DNA of 64,000 nucleotides, taken from the NCBI GenBank assembly GCA_009823505.1, contig VZQC01000334.1, forward strand, positions 310,001 to 374,000, written 5' to 3'. The notes beneath the pieces were generated by a model. The model was given only the letters and a program-made list of their open reading frames with translations, was not told where the DNA came from and did no database searches. Positions 10,836-21,599 of the stretch are shown in pieces (within the stretch, counting starts at the first letter, position 1; every line of letters starts with the position of its first letter). The DNA comes from Rhizomys pruinosus. Its lineage: Eukaryota > Chordata > Mammalia > Rodentia > Spalacidae. The position numbers were made by a program, and so were the translations under genes.

Positions 10836-11864
10836 AAGAGTAAAGATGCACTTCGTTCTCACTTCGGGAGATTCAAAAGCATGGTGCCTGTGTCAATTCA
10901 GCTGTGGTGGGTACCAGCAGTGATGCTGGGAAACCTGTCACAGCCAGACTCCCATCTCCAAGTGGAGCAGAGAGATTGAGGACCTGAGACTCCTTTCACA
11001 TTAAAGGCCTTTCCACTGGGCTCTACTCTTAAGGTCTACAGCATCCCCTTATACTGCCCCCCTGGGAACCCTAAACTTTAGCATATAATTCTTCAGTGGA
11101 CACTCATCCAGACTAGAGCAGGCTAAGAGAAGATCATTGCTTAAAGTATGTACATCATTGTTACCCAAATACCTTGTAGTAAAACCATTTCTGAGTTATT
11201 TTTCATATAGGCATTAAAAATTGCTCAGCACTTTTTTAAACATCCCAGCAGAAAAAGTCACTGTTTAGACAAGGCTCCCTGTTAGAGAAACATCACAAGT
11301 CAGAATGTTTCTGGAGCTCTAATTTGAAATAGACTGGACATCTTTCTTTGGATAACAGCTTTCTCCATCTACCCGAGTCCACTGTCAGGGAGAATTCCCA
11401 GTGTGAGCACCTGAGGTCTTTCTTTCCAACCTCAAGTGTCCTTCAGTGCCTTCAGTGTATGGCCTGGGTGGTAGTTATTAAAACCAGAACAATATATGCA
11501 GGCAGACACCCTAGGACCACTAATAAAATGTGACCCTTCAGAAACAATATAGTAATATTCTTATGTATTTAATTTACATGTCTCTGAGTGTTGTACAGAA
11601 GTCTGTGGATGGCGCCACCAAACAAGCTCTTCTTTACTGTTCTGAGTAGATCAGTGCTAAAGCCAAACCGTACACATCACTCAGTAAAACAAAAATCCTC
11701 TAGTCTGGAAGGCTGCTATCCAGAAGACATGATAAAGAATTTATTTCTGAAAAGTCAGTCCCCAAATCTCAGCAACTCATGGCAGTGTTGACTGCACCCA
11801 CACTTTGTGATTCTCCTTGTATGAACTCTAGCAAGCACAATTTTCTCTGTCATGTACTCCACAA
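10836..11864. other. Unassigned unique sequence
   Basis: About 1 kb with no recognised repeat or gene. Small open frames at 11348-11533 and 11588-11791 have no recognisable domain. Confidence 0.5.
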
Positions 11865-12182
11865 TTGCATTCATTTTCCATTGCAATATAACCACAAACT
11901 CAGAAGTTTGAACTCAGTGTGAAGTTACTTTCCCTACACTCTTCTAAGGTTAGACACTCAGACACAGTCAAATAGGATTCTGTATTTCAGGATGTCCTTG
12001 GGTGGCAAGCCAGGTTTCGTCAGCCTGAGATGGTGTCTCATCTGAGGCTCAACTAGAGAAAGAGCTACTTCCAAGCCTGTTCCTGTTTCAAGCAGAATCC
12101 CTTTATAGGTATGGGACTGAAGGCTTTGTTGTCTTGCCAGCTTTGGGCTATGGATGTCTCATGATCTCAAGGCTGCTTAAGC
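11865..12182. mobile_element. MLT1-type MaLR LTR
   Basis: Matches the order of motifs in mammalian MLT1 LTRs: CATTTTCCATTGCAATATAACCACAAACTCAGAAG, then GAGATGGTGTCTCATCTGAGGCTCAACTAGAG, CTTCCAAGCC, and a final CTCATGATCTCAAGGCTGC. Ancient, so no target duplication survives. Confidence 0.7.
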
Positions 12183-12184
12183 TC

Positions 12185-12740
12185 CTTACTGCTTGGCTTC
12201 TCCAGTAGGCTTTATCATAGCATGGACACTCACCTGTTTTTTATTAGAATTATTAATAATTGTGAAAATTAATGTTGTTGCTAAAATTCCTTCTGGGAGG
12301 TGTGAGTCATGTCCAGCCTCCCATAGTCCCAAATGACAAGGTAAGGTACAAATTCTCCAAACTATTGTTTGGAAAATCATATTGGTTTTATTGACCTTAC
12401 TTACAGAGCAGTGGGTGAAGGGTTCTCCTAATAAGGCCAAACAGCAAATTCTACATCCCTGTAGCACCCACAAAATGGTGAGAGTCCCCACCTCACTCTG
12501 GATGTTTCTGTTTATATCCTTAATCGCCCCCATATACAATTCAGGGCACTGGCTGGTGGCGAGGCATGACTGACTCTCTTTGCCCCTCCTTTCTTGTGGA
12601 GCATCAACAGTCAAGTTTTGTGATGATCCGAGGCAAGCGGGTGCAACCAAACTTGGAAAGAAGTCCATAGCTTCCCAGCACAGCTTCCTGGGCGGAGGAC
12701 AGTTCTGTGCAGTGAATGGGGATCACGGCCACAATTCCAC
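12185..12740 (-). mobile_element. Possible LTR/ERV fragment
   Basis: About 550 bases with a TTTTATTGACC stretch and C/T-rich blocks reminiscent of a reversed rodent ERV LTR. The antisense 160-codon frame (12186-12668) shows no domain I can name. Family assignment is uncertain; it could also be unique DNA. Confidence 0.35.
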
Positions 12741-12861
12741 GAAGCATGAATAGTGCTCTGATGTGTCTGTCCTCCCTGCGCCCTCTCTCGCTCTCACACC
12801 CCCCCCCTTCCTGCTAATCTCATCCCTTTCTCCTTCCTTAGACGTGCATTTTCTGTTTTCA

Positions 12862-13621
12862 GGGCACTGTTTTTCTATTTTTTCATATATGAGAGGGAAC
12901 GTGATAATTTTCTTTCTATCTTCCTAATTTAAGATAGTAACTTTTAGTTTTGTCAGTTTTCCTGGCTTCGTTCTTTATAGCTGAAAAACACCTTCATTGC
13001 ATATATGTGCTGTGTTTTATGCATTCATCTCTGGATTGGCAGCTGGGATGATTGCATAGCTTTGCTACTATGAATACTATCATAATAAACATTTGTATGC
13101 AGGTGTGTCTTTCATGTTCTGACTTCATTTCCTCTGGGTACATACCCAGGAGTAGTGTAGCTAGTTCATATAGTAGACGTTATATATTTAGTTTTTTTGA
13201 AGAACCTCCACACAGCTTCCCATAGTGGAAGAACTAATGTACATTCCGGCCAATAAGGGTCTATTTTCCTCAAAGCCTCATCAGTATTTGTTATTTTGGC
13301 TGTTTTGTTATTATTTTTCTATTACTATTGCAGTTCTGACTGAGGAAAAACAATCTCAACATTCAGATTTGCATTTCCCTGAAGGCTAAAAATGTAAACA
13401 TTTTTCAAATATTTGCTGAATGTTTCTGCTTTTCTTTTTTGAGAAGTGTCCAGTCAGATCATTTGCCCACTTAATAATTGGAATTCTGGTTCATTAATCC
13501 TAACCTGAGTTTTTTATACCTTATGCATTGTTGGACGAGTAGCGTGGAAAAGACTTCCTATTATTCTGTAGGGGCCTGATGATGGCTTCCTTTTCTGCAG
13601 AAGCTTCTTACTGTGAAGTCA
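12862..13621 (-). mobile_element. LINE-1 ORF2 3' part, antisense (first segment)
   Basis: Contains the antisense of the ORF2 C-terminal region: TTCTTTATAGCTGAAAAACACC..., GGGTACATACCCAGGAGTAGTG and CACACAGCTTCCCATAGTGG. Old and frameshifted throughout. It continues after the LTR insertion at 13622-14130. Confidence 0.85.
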
Positions 13622-14130
13622 TGATGGTTAATTTTAACTATCAGTTTAATTAGACTAAGGAACACTTAATAATGTCTGTGAAGGTGTTTCCAGAAAGGTT
13701 TAGCTGGGGAGGGAAGTCCCATCCTGAACGCTGAACGCGGTTGGCACTGTCTCCTGAGCATGGGGTCCTGAAGTGAATGGAACAGGGACAGGAAAAGGCC
13801 AGCCGAGCCCCTACACTCGCCTTCTCTCCTTCCTGGTCCACTGACCAAGCCCACCGCCATCGTGTCAGACTATATTTCCTCATGATCCAAAACAAACCCT
13901 TCCTCCAGTTGCTTTTTCTTTTTTTTTTTTTTTTTTTTGAAACAGGGTCTCCTTGTAGCTCCGGCTGTACTGGAACTCTCTCTCTAGACCAGGCTGGCCT
14001 TGAACTCACAAAGATCCACCTGCCTCTGCCTCCCCAGTGCTAGGATTAAAGGCGTGCACCACCACACCCGGCCAGTTGTTTTTTCTTAAATAAAACTTGG
14101 TTTCAGCATCAAGAAAAGCAGCTAATGTAG
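13622..14130. mobile_element. MaLR-like LTR inserted in L1
   Basis: Begins TGATGGTTAATTTTAACTATCAG, carries GAAGGTGTTTCCAGAAAGG, and ends with AAATAAAACTTGGTTTCAGCATCAAGAAAAGCAGCTAAT. It interrupts the L1 reading frame region and is itself interrupted by a B1. Confidence 0.65.
13921..14075 (-). mobile_element. B1 SINE nested in the LTR
   Basis: Complement of B1 with a 5' poly(T) of about 20. Flanking sequences CCAGTTGCTTTTTC and CCAGTTGTTTTTTC form a target duplication with one mismatch. Confidence 0.94.
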
Positions 14131-14620
14131 ATTCACTTCCATTTGTCTGTTCTTTGTCTTATTTCCTGAGCTATTGCAGGCTTTTCAGAACACCTTAAAG
14201 TGTTTTCCCTCTGGTAGCTGCTAAGTTTTAGGTCTTCAATTAAGGTCTTTGATCCATTTTGTGTTGCGTTTTCTACACTGTAAAAGTGGGATCTCATTGA
14301 AGTAGGTGGGTTTTAGCCATCAAAACTTTTGGTCATCTTTCTTAAGAATCAAATGGTTGCAGCTACATGGGTTTATTTCTAGGTCACCTATTCTAGTCCA
14401 CAGGTGTACATGTACACTTTTGTGCCAGGACCATGTTGTTTTTGATACTATGGATCTGTTGAAAAATTAGAAATCAGCTATTATGATACCTCCCGGCACC
14501 TCTTTGTCTATTTAGCATTGTTTTGCACTTCCATATGAATTTCAGGATTTTTTTTTCTGTTTTTATGAAGAGTATCTTTGGAATTTTGATGGGAATTGCA
14601 TTTAATCTCTAGATTGCTCT
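14131..14620 (-). mobile_element. LINE-1 ORF2, antisense (second segment)
   Basis: Continuation of the 12862-13621 element: ATTTCCTGAGCTATTGCAGG, GTCTTTGATCCATTTTGTGTTG, TTTTGTGCCAGGACCATG and CATATGAATTTCAGGATT are antisense ORF2 landmarks in the expected order. Confidence 0.85.
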
Positions 14621-15078
14621 TGTGTGGCTTTTCCTGGAAGACATGAAGAAACAAATGTCCATTCATCCCAGATAGGGCATAGATGACAGGACAAAGAAAT
14701 GATCCCACCCAAGTCTAGCTTGGTGAAGCAACTGGTTTATTGTAGTTGCCTACAGGAGTAAAAGTGACTGGCATCTACATCCCTGAAAAGCCCCCGCCTG
14801 GGTGACAACTCAAGAAAGCTGCATTCCTAGAACTCCCTGACCAACTTGCAGGCAGGTCAGCGGTTGAGGAGTCTCCTCTCCAGGATTGTTGCTGCTCTCA
14901 TCGCCTTGACAGGGATCTTATGAATATCTGAAATTTCAGGAGCTTCCTGAGGCTGGGTACTTCATTTATCCCTGAGCTTTGCAAGTTTCATCTACTTCCT
15001 GAGTTTTGTGAGGCTCCTCCCTCTCACCTTCCCCAGGGGGGAATGTTCAGTTCAGAGAAAACAGCTACATGACAATAG
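14621..15078. mobile_element. Unclassified LTR-like insertion in L1
   Basis: Starts TGTGTGGCTTTTCC where the L1 sequence breaks off (AGATTGCTCT) and ends about 15078, where L1 resumes with CTTTGGCAAAATACC. The inserted sequence includes ACTGGTTTATTGTAG and is GC-richer than its surroundings. It is LTR-like in size (about 455 bp), but I cannot name the family. Confidence 0.5.
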
Positions 15079-15355
15079 CCTTTGGCAAAATACCTATTTT
15101 CCAAACATTAATTCTGTCAATCCATGAACAAGGAGAGGATTTTCCAATTTCCTAGTATCCTCTTCAGTGTCCTTTTTCTATGTCTTAGTTGTATTTTGGG
15201 AGAGATATTTGTCTCCTTACCTTAATAAGGTGGATTCCTAGGTATTTTTAGGTTATTATGACTGAGATTGTCTTCCTGCTTCTTCCTTGGGGAGTTCATG
15301 TTTGATGTACAGGAAACCTGCTGATTTCTGTATGTCCATTAAAAGTATTTTATTT
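15079..15355 (-). mobile_element. LINE-1 ORF2, antisense (third segment)
   Basis: ATTAATTCTGTCAATCCATGAACA, AGGTGGATTCCTAGGTATTTT and ACCTGCTGATTTCTGTATG continue the same antisense L1 after the LTR-like insertion. Confidence 0.85.
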
Positions 15356-15505
15356 AGCCGGGTGTGGTGGTGCATGCCTTTAATCCTAGCACTCGGGAGG
15401 CAGAGGCAGATGGATCTTTGTGAGTTCAAGGCCAGCCTGGTCTACAGAGTGAGTTTCAGGATGGCTGGGGCTACAGAGAGACCCTGTCTCAAAAAGACCA
15501 AAATA
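15356..15505 (+). mobile_element. B1 SINE
   Basis: AGCCGGGTGTGGTGGTGCATGCCTTTAATCC head to GAGACCCTGTCTCAAAAAGACC. Flanked by AAAAGTATTTTAT and AAAAGTACTTTAAT, an approximate target duplication. Confidence 0.95.
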
Positions 15506-15559
15506 AAAGTACTTTAATATTCATATATATATACATATATATATAATGAATTTGGCTCC

Positions 15560-15870
15560 AATCCATGCCTCCCTATTTCCCTCTTGTCCAGTTCCTCTCT
15601 GAATCCTCCACCCCCACACTTTCCCCTACTTATCCTGCTACTTCACTGAAAATGTTTGTCCTATCTAGAAGTTTTCTGCTGCAGGCACTAGGATTTCCTG
15701 CAAACAAAGATAAATTGACTTTCTTCTTTCCTATTTATAAGCCATTATTTCTTTCTCCCATTTCCTCTGGGTAGAATTTTAAGTACTGTATTTAATATAA
15801 GTGTTGAAAGCATACTCACTTGGCTTATTATGATTTTAGAGGAAACGATTATTTTTGATAGCATAGGTAT
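15560..15870 (-). mobile_element. LINE-1 remnant, antisense (fourth segment)
   Basis: Weakly recognisable continuation of the old antisense L1 (for example TATCTAGAAGTTTTCTGCTGCAG and the pyrimidine-rich stretch). Internal rearrangement is likely. Confidence 0.45.
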
Positions 15871-16726
15871 TCTTGAATTCTAAAAGCAAGAGATACCATT
15901 TCTTACATAATATAAAGGATATTTTAAGAATCGGCTCTGTAACAGTCTTTTCTCCTTGCAATTATGATCAGGTTTAAAAAAATTCAGACAAGATCTACTG
16001 TGGACAAAGACCAATACAGCAACAAACAAACACACACAATAAAAATTACTTTAAAGACATGACAGGTAATCGAGAAAATTACCAAAAATTCAAAGGAGTA
16101 ATCGAGTAATTCCCATATAGTTTGTGAATTGTGTATCAGAAACTCAGGGAGTTGGGAGAAGAACATAGTCCCTTCTTCAAACTATTGAGCCAAGAATTCT
16201 GGAGAATGGATCCCATGGCCGGATGGGAAGGTTGGCAGGAGGCCTTTATGGTGTCCCATGTTCTATTGTCAGTCATTAGGCTTTGAGCCTAATCTTCCAA
16301 CATTCCCTACATTCCTACATATTTTACACATTTTAAAAATAGAGCAAGAGAATTCCTTTTGTTATGTATGGAAAATCACTGACTATCTTATTGAGATGAA
16401 TTACAAATCTGCCTCTTTGACTATACTGGTTTGAAGTCATGTTATTTCACTTTTAAAATTGAAGTACAGATCTTACAAGGATTCTCGTTCTTTTCTTTCT
16501 AACTGTCATTTGTTCTGTGTATTAACATTCTTTATGCTTTAAAATATTTGTATTTTGGCATTCAGTATGAGTTTGCCTATGAGATAAGAATATTTAACCT
16601 TATTATGTTGAGATATGATCCTTCACACACCTGATTTATTAAAGGTGTTTTTTTTTTGTTGTTTTTTTTTGTTTGTTTGTTTTTGTTTTTTTACTACCAT
16701 GAAAACAATGTTGAAGTTTATCAAGA
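15871..16726. other. Unassigned AT-rich interval
   Basis: No gene seen. It may contain further degraded L1. T-rich runs occur around 16645-16740. Confidence 0.45.
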
Positions 16727-16886
16727 TTTTTTTTTCTTTTTTTGGTATTTTTGAGATAGGGTCTCCCTTTAGTTCCAGTTGGCCTGGAGCCACTCTGTAG
16801 ACCAGGCTGGCCTTGAACTCAGAGAGATCCGCCTGCCTCTGCCTCCAGAGTGCTAGGACTAAAGGCGTCCACCACCATGCCCAGCT
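16727..16886 (-). mobile_element. B1 SINE
   Basis: Complement of B1: TTTTTGAGATAGGGTCTCCC through GGACTAAAGGCGTCCACCACCATGCCC. Inserted in antisense L1. Confidence 0.95.
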
Positions 16887-17140
16887 CAAGGTTTTTTTCT
16901 TCATCTATTGAGATGATTAGGTGGTTTTTGTTCTTGATTTATGTTCTATATTACACTGATTGATTTGCATGTGTCAAGCCATCCTTGCATTCCAGGAATG
17001 ACATCAACTTCATCATAATGTGTTATCAAATTCTATTTGCAAGTACTTTATTAAAGCTTTTGCATCAAGTATATCAGCATACAGATGTGTGGACTTTTTG
17101 TTATCTTCTATGCCATAATCAAGTTTTGGTGTCATGGTAA
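16887..17140 (-). mobile_element. LINE-1 ORF2, antisense (fifth segment)
   Basis: TTCATCTATTGAGATGATTAGGTGG and CATCCTTGCATTCCAGGAATGA are antisense landmarks of the ORF2 reverse-transcriptase region. They place this piece upstream in the element relative to the earlier segments. Confidence 0.8.
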
Positions 17141-17162
17141 GTTGAAGAATGAGTTTGGTGTG

Positions 17163-17385
17163 GTCAGAGAGATGGTTCAGCGGTTAAATGCATTGGCTGC
17201 TATTGCAGAGGTCCTGAGTTCAGTTCCCTGCACCTACATGGTGGCTAATGACCAGTGGCAACTCCAGTTCCAAAGGATCAGACACCCTCCTCTAGTTTCT
17301 GTGGGTATTGCACAACATAAATACACTTACATTCATACAGGATACAGCCAAAACATTCATACACTTACAATAAAAGTAAATTAAA
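17163..17385 (+). mobile_element. Old B2 SINE
   Basis: GGTCAGAGAGATGGTTCAGCGGTTAAATGC head, diverged B box (GAGTTCAGTTCCC) and an A-rich tail. Confidence 0.85.
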
Positions 17386-17439
17386 AAATGTAAGAGTTTG
17401 ATGGCATCTTACGTCATCAAAGACAACAGTGGAGAAATA

Positions 17440-17665
17440 CTTTTCTGTATACAATCATTCTTCAGTGTCTATGAGAGACTGGTTCTAAGACATCCCAAAG
17501 ATAGGAAAATCTGTGAGTGTCAAGTCCCTTATATAAAATGGCATGCATTGGCCAATAACCTATACACAGTGTCCTCTATGCTTTTTAAAATATTTATTAG
17601 AAATCCATTTTCTTCAAAAAGTTTCAGTGGCTGCTGAATCCATGAATACAAAATGCTGACTACAT
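17440..17665. mobile_element. Ancient DNA-transposon-like fragment
   Basis: GACTGGTTCTAAGACATCCC...AAAATCTGTGAGTGTCAAGTCCCTTATATAAAATGGC...TGCTGAATCCATGAATACAAAATGCTGAC resembles common ancient mammalian MER/Tigger-type nonautonomous elements. The exact family is uncertain. Confidence 0.5.
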
Positions 17666-18685
17666 ATGTGTACCCACACATGTAGTATAATGTCAAGAAT
17701 GCTATTATTATTTTTCCCAGATCCACCTGCACTTACTGGGAAGTGGTTTGTTCATCTGCCACAATGGGGATGTCTTAGTATCCCTTACCAAACCATGCTT
17801 AAGAAACCTACTGACTGCTCTTCTCCATCTAGCTGTCAAGAATCAGAGAAATCAGAAATAAATAATCCTCTCTCCCTAAACTCATGACAACTTCTCCCTT
17901 CATTCCTTGGGAGATTAATGTGTTTACTTATAAATGAGGATGGATTTTCCACTTGAATGTAATTCAAGTGTGTTAGTCAAAACAAGTATTTGAGTATTTT
18001 TTCTTGACCTTTGCTTCTGAGCAGTTACGGTTAATATTTATCTAAAAGTCAGCTTGGCTCCGTTTCTCCCAGTTTTCATTGAAGGGTGAAGCTCATTCAT
18101 CTCAGGGCATTCGATACTATTGTGAGTGAAATGGTTGGAAATTCATCCTGATGTTCTAAGCCATCCATTAGACCTTCATTTTACTCACAATCACAGGCTG
18201 CAAAGTATCATGCTTCAACTTAAAGAAGCCATGGCCGAAAACACAGTCCTGAGAGCAATCCCCAGAGGAACAAGTGAGTGTGCACCCTTGATTTTGGCAC
18301 TTTCTCAAGAGAAGAAAGATTTTAAATGCGGAGGCAGGATGACTAATGTTTCCATGGGTAAAATGATCACTTATTTCCATAGAAATAAAAAGCCACTTGG
18401 CTCTCAACAAAGATCAGGAGATTGAAATTGAAGAAAACAAAATGAATAAACATGGAAAGGGTATCTGGGGTCAAAAGAGAGAAAATCTATTCCCCAAACT
18501 GCAAAGACAAATACTCTCAAAAAGAAGAACATGAGACCTTAAAGTACATATCACCACATATATCCAAAGAAGGCAGAGCTCAGTGAGGGGAGCCCCGGGC
18601 ACCTATTAGCATATCAAAACAGGGACCTCACTACTGGGCCAACTCTTAAAGCACTCTAAAGTAAGTGGTGGTATTGTGCCTTTCC
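17666..18685. other. Unassigned unique sequence
   Basis: About 1 kb with no repeat or gene recognised. An open frame at 18126-18425 (99 codons) has no domain I can identify and no splice or promoter context. Confidence 0.5.
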
Positions 18686-18691
18686 TCACTC

Positions 18692-18696
18692 TGGCA

Positions 18697-18728
<32 letters not shown>
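18692..18728. repeat. (CT)n microsatellite
   Basis: About 18 CT units with one interruption (CTGTCT). Confidence 0.95.
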
Positions 18729-18729
<1 letters not shown>

Positions 18730-18835
18730 CTGACAACCTGGGTCCATTCCCTAAGGCTAAGCTCAGGATTAACCCTCCTGTACTGACTGCCCCTGGCCAC
18801 CACAGGAAACCCTTGCCTCTCCTAGTTCTGAAGGG

Positions 18836-19335
18836 ATGTGTGTATGTTTTTGTGTCTCTGGGTATCTCTCTGTGTCGCCGTGTCTGTACCCCTGAGTGTG
18901 TCTACGTGTCTCTGTGTATGTGTCTGTGTGTGTCTATGTGTGTCTGCATCTGTGTGTTTCTGTTTCCTTGTATGTGTATGTGTGTCTATATGTGTCTCTG
19001 TGTATGTGTGTGTGTGTTTGTATGTCTCTATGTGTCTGTGTGTGTCTGTGCTTGTGTATCTGTGTAGATATGTGTCTCTGTGTGTATTTGTATGTGTCCG
19101 TGTACGTATGCGTATCTATGTGTGTCTGTCTGTGTATGTATGTGTATGTGTGTATGTCTGTGTATGTATCTATGTATGTGTCTGTGTCTCTGTGTGTGAG
19201 TGTGTGTGTGCCTGTGTATGTTTCTCTGTGTGCATCTATGTATATATGTGTCTATGTAGTTGGGTGTGTCTGTGTATGTTATCTATATGTGTCTGCGTGT
19301 GTCTGTATGTATCTCTGTGCGTGAGTGTGTATATG
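18836..19335. repeat. Irregular TG/TCTG-rich low-complexity tract, ~500 bp
   Basis: About half a kilobase built from TGTGTCT, TGTGTATG and TGTCTGTG words without one fixed period. Alternating purine-pyrimidine runs give Z-DNA-forming potential. The long cysteine/valine-rich open frames across it (up to 167 codons) are a by-product of the repeat. Confidence 0.93.
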
Positions 19336-19436
19336 CATTAATGGTAGTGGTTTTGATAGAAATGCAATGTCTTCTACTTTGCATTTCTTATAGCATGCAG
19401 TATTCCTTAGAGTCCTCACAAGTGTGGGTCACACCG

Positions 19437-20105
19437 TCTTAGTTACTTTTCTCATTGCTGTAACAAAATATCAGACCAAAGCGCCCTGCAGAAAGAAGGC
19501 TTTATTTTTGGCTTATGGGTTTTATTTTTATTTTTTTTATTAATTTTATTTATTTCTGTATGTGTATGAATGTACTGTCTGCATGCAAGTTTGTGCACCC
19601 GTGTCGTGCAATGCCACGGAGGTCAGAAGAGGGTGTCAGATTCCCCTGGAAGTGGAGTTCTCCTGGAATTGGAGTTTCAGACGGTTCTCAGCCGCCATGT
19701 GGGTGCTGGGGATCGAACCCGAGTCCTCTGTAAGAGCGGTCAGCGCTCTTAACCGCTAGACCATCTCTCCAGCCTTTGGCTTATGGTTTAAGAAGGGATA
19801 GAGTCCTTTCCGGGGGCAGGCACGGAGGCAGGAGCATGAGGGGGCCAGTCACCTTACGTCAGCAGTCAGGAAGCTGAGAGAACAGAGAGCTGGGGCTTCA
19901 TTCACGTTTTCCTTTTCCTTTACTTCCTGAACTTTGCAAGTTAAGGACTGCAGCCTAGAGGATGGTGCTGATCTTGTCAGTGTGAGTCTTGCTCCCTCAG
20001 TTAAATCTCTCTGGAAAAACCATCACACATACCCCCAAAGGTGAATCTCCTAGGCGATTCCAAATCCAACCCAATTGACACTGAAGATCAACCGTCAGAG
20101 GTAGT
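19437..20105. mobile_element. LTR split by a B2
   Basis: Starts TCTTAGTTACTTTTCTCATTGCTGTAACAAAATATC and ends AATCCAACCCAATTGACACTGAAGATCAACCGTCA, a rodent LTR of the same general plan as 7319-7725. It is interrupted by the B2 at 19519-19774. Without that insertion it is about 400 bp. Confidence 0.65.
19519..19774 (-). mobile_element. Young B2 SINE (17-bp duplication subfamily)
   Basis: Complement of B2, including the duplicated GGAATTGGAGTT / GGAAGTGGAGTT block. Perfect 12-bp target duplication TTTGGCTTATGG at 19507-19518 and 19775-19786. Confidence 0.96.
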
Positions 20106-21179
20106 TTCTATTTTCCAGTTCTGTATGGATTGTTCCTCACACTTCCGTTTCTTCTGTGGGAAGAAGACAGAACAGGGAATGAAAGATGAGCTCCAAACAC
20201 CATCTTGAACTGGGATGCTAGTGACTCTCCTCATATCCACATCTAGTTTCAAATACTTATTCTTGAATGAGGAAAAGGCCAATCATTGACTGCTCCTCAG
20301 TCAGAATATAGAAGACGCTTATTGAGTCATGGCACTCTTCATGGCCTGCTCTTTGTGAACTACACCCAGGACGGTAAAAACTAGTAACACTGCAGTCTGA
20401 AATAAGCAAGAGAAAAGGCATTAGTCTCCAGGCAGTGACACCTTCTGTGTGCTTAAAGAGAGCGTCCACGTGGGAGTGTAAACTTGCTCTCACTGCCCCC
20501 CAGTATGTGGATCCAGTTTCTGGGGCCAGGTGGAGACTTCTGTCTACTTCCACAGACTTGGCTCACGGGTATGAATCTGCGAGGAATGCATCTTGTCAAA
20601 ATAATACAGAGGGAATTACAATGAATTTCCTAAGTGTGCCGATTTCAGTTTCTGAGGCAAGTAGGCAAGACAGACAAAAATATACAAGAAGGAGATAGGA
20701 AGAATTTAAAGCATAATTACTAAAGAGGAATGAATAGAATGGATGAAAAGGTGCATTTTAAACAGGAGACGATGCATACTATGTTCTTGAACCTAAGGTG
20801 TGCTAAAAGATTTTGGGGTTTCATTAGAAAATTTAATTTTATTACAGTTAAGAGGAAAAATAATAGAAACACCATTCTTTGATAAAAGTAATAAATAGAT
20901 GCTGTCTGTAAGAATAATTTCAGATAAAAAATACTCCAGAGTCATTTGAAAGAGAAAATTGCTGCAAAGCTGTCACTCTGTTTGTGGTTATTGGTGAAGA
21001 TGTTTGTTTTGTTTCTGATTTCTGGGGAACCACTAACTATAAGACAAACCACTGGGGCAATAGCAAGTTTGTTAACACAACTGACTAGTTGCTTATGCTT
21101 GCATTTTAGGTAGATTTGGATCAGAAATTGATATCAGAGGCATATTTTCAATTTACATAAAAATGCCATTCTAATTTAT
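20106..21179. other. Unassigned unique sequence
   Basis: About 1.07 kb with no recognised repeat. Overlapping short open frames on both strands (20088-20698) lack recognisable domains. Confidence 0.5.
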
Positions 21180-21540
21180 TCTGTTTTCAAAGGCTTGTGG
21201 TAAAATACACATGCTGCCTGGTCCTTCTGTGGGTGAGGTTCAGTGGTACTGGGAACACTCACAGTATTGTACAGCCCATCTCCAGAACTTTCTATTTGCA
21301 GAAGTGAGGCTCATCCATTAATCTCTTCCACATAGCCCCTGGCAGCAATTGTTCAGCTTTCATTCTCTGTGAACTGGCCTAAGCTAAATACTAATACTTC
21401 ATATAAGTGGACTCCTACTTGCCTTAGGGGACTGGCTTATTTAGTTTGGTGCATGGTGCTGTCAGCTCATTGGCAATCACCCCTTAAATACATTCTGTAA
21501 ATGTCTTGCAATAAAGATTTTTGCATAGTACCTATTATTA
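21180..21540 (-). mobile_element. Ancient L1M 3' fragment, antisense
   Basis: GTAAAATACACATG..., GTTCAGTGGTACTGGGAACACTCACAGTATTGTACAGCCCATCTCCAGAAC and CTTCATATAAGTGGACTCCTACTTG match the antisense pattern of old mammalian L1 3' ends. Confidence 0.65.
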
Positions 21541-21599
21541 TCTATATATTCATAGATTTTTTAATAATTCTCATTTTAATTTCTATATTAACCCCTCTT

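Noticed and set aside
12186..12668. 160-codon antisense frame as a host gene
   Set aside because: No recognisable domain, no splice context, and it lies in probable LTR-like sequence.
18813..19341. Long cysteine/valine-rich open frames (up to 167 codons)
   Set aside because: They are translations of the TG-rich repeat in several frames at once and have no protein character beyond the repeat.
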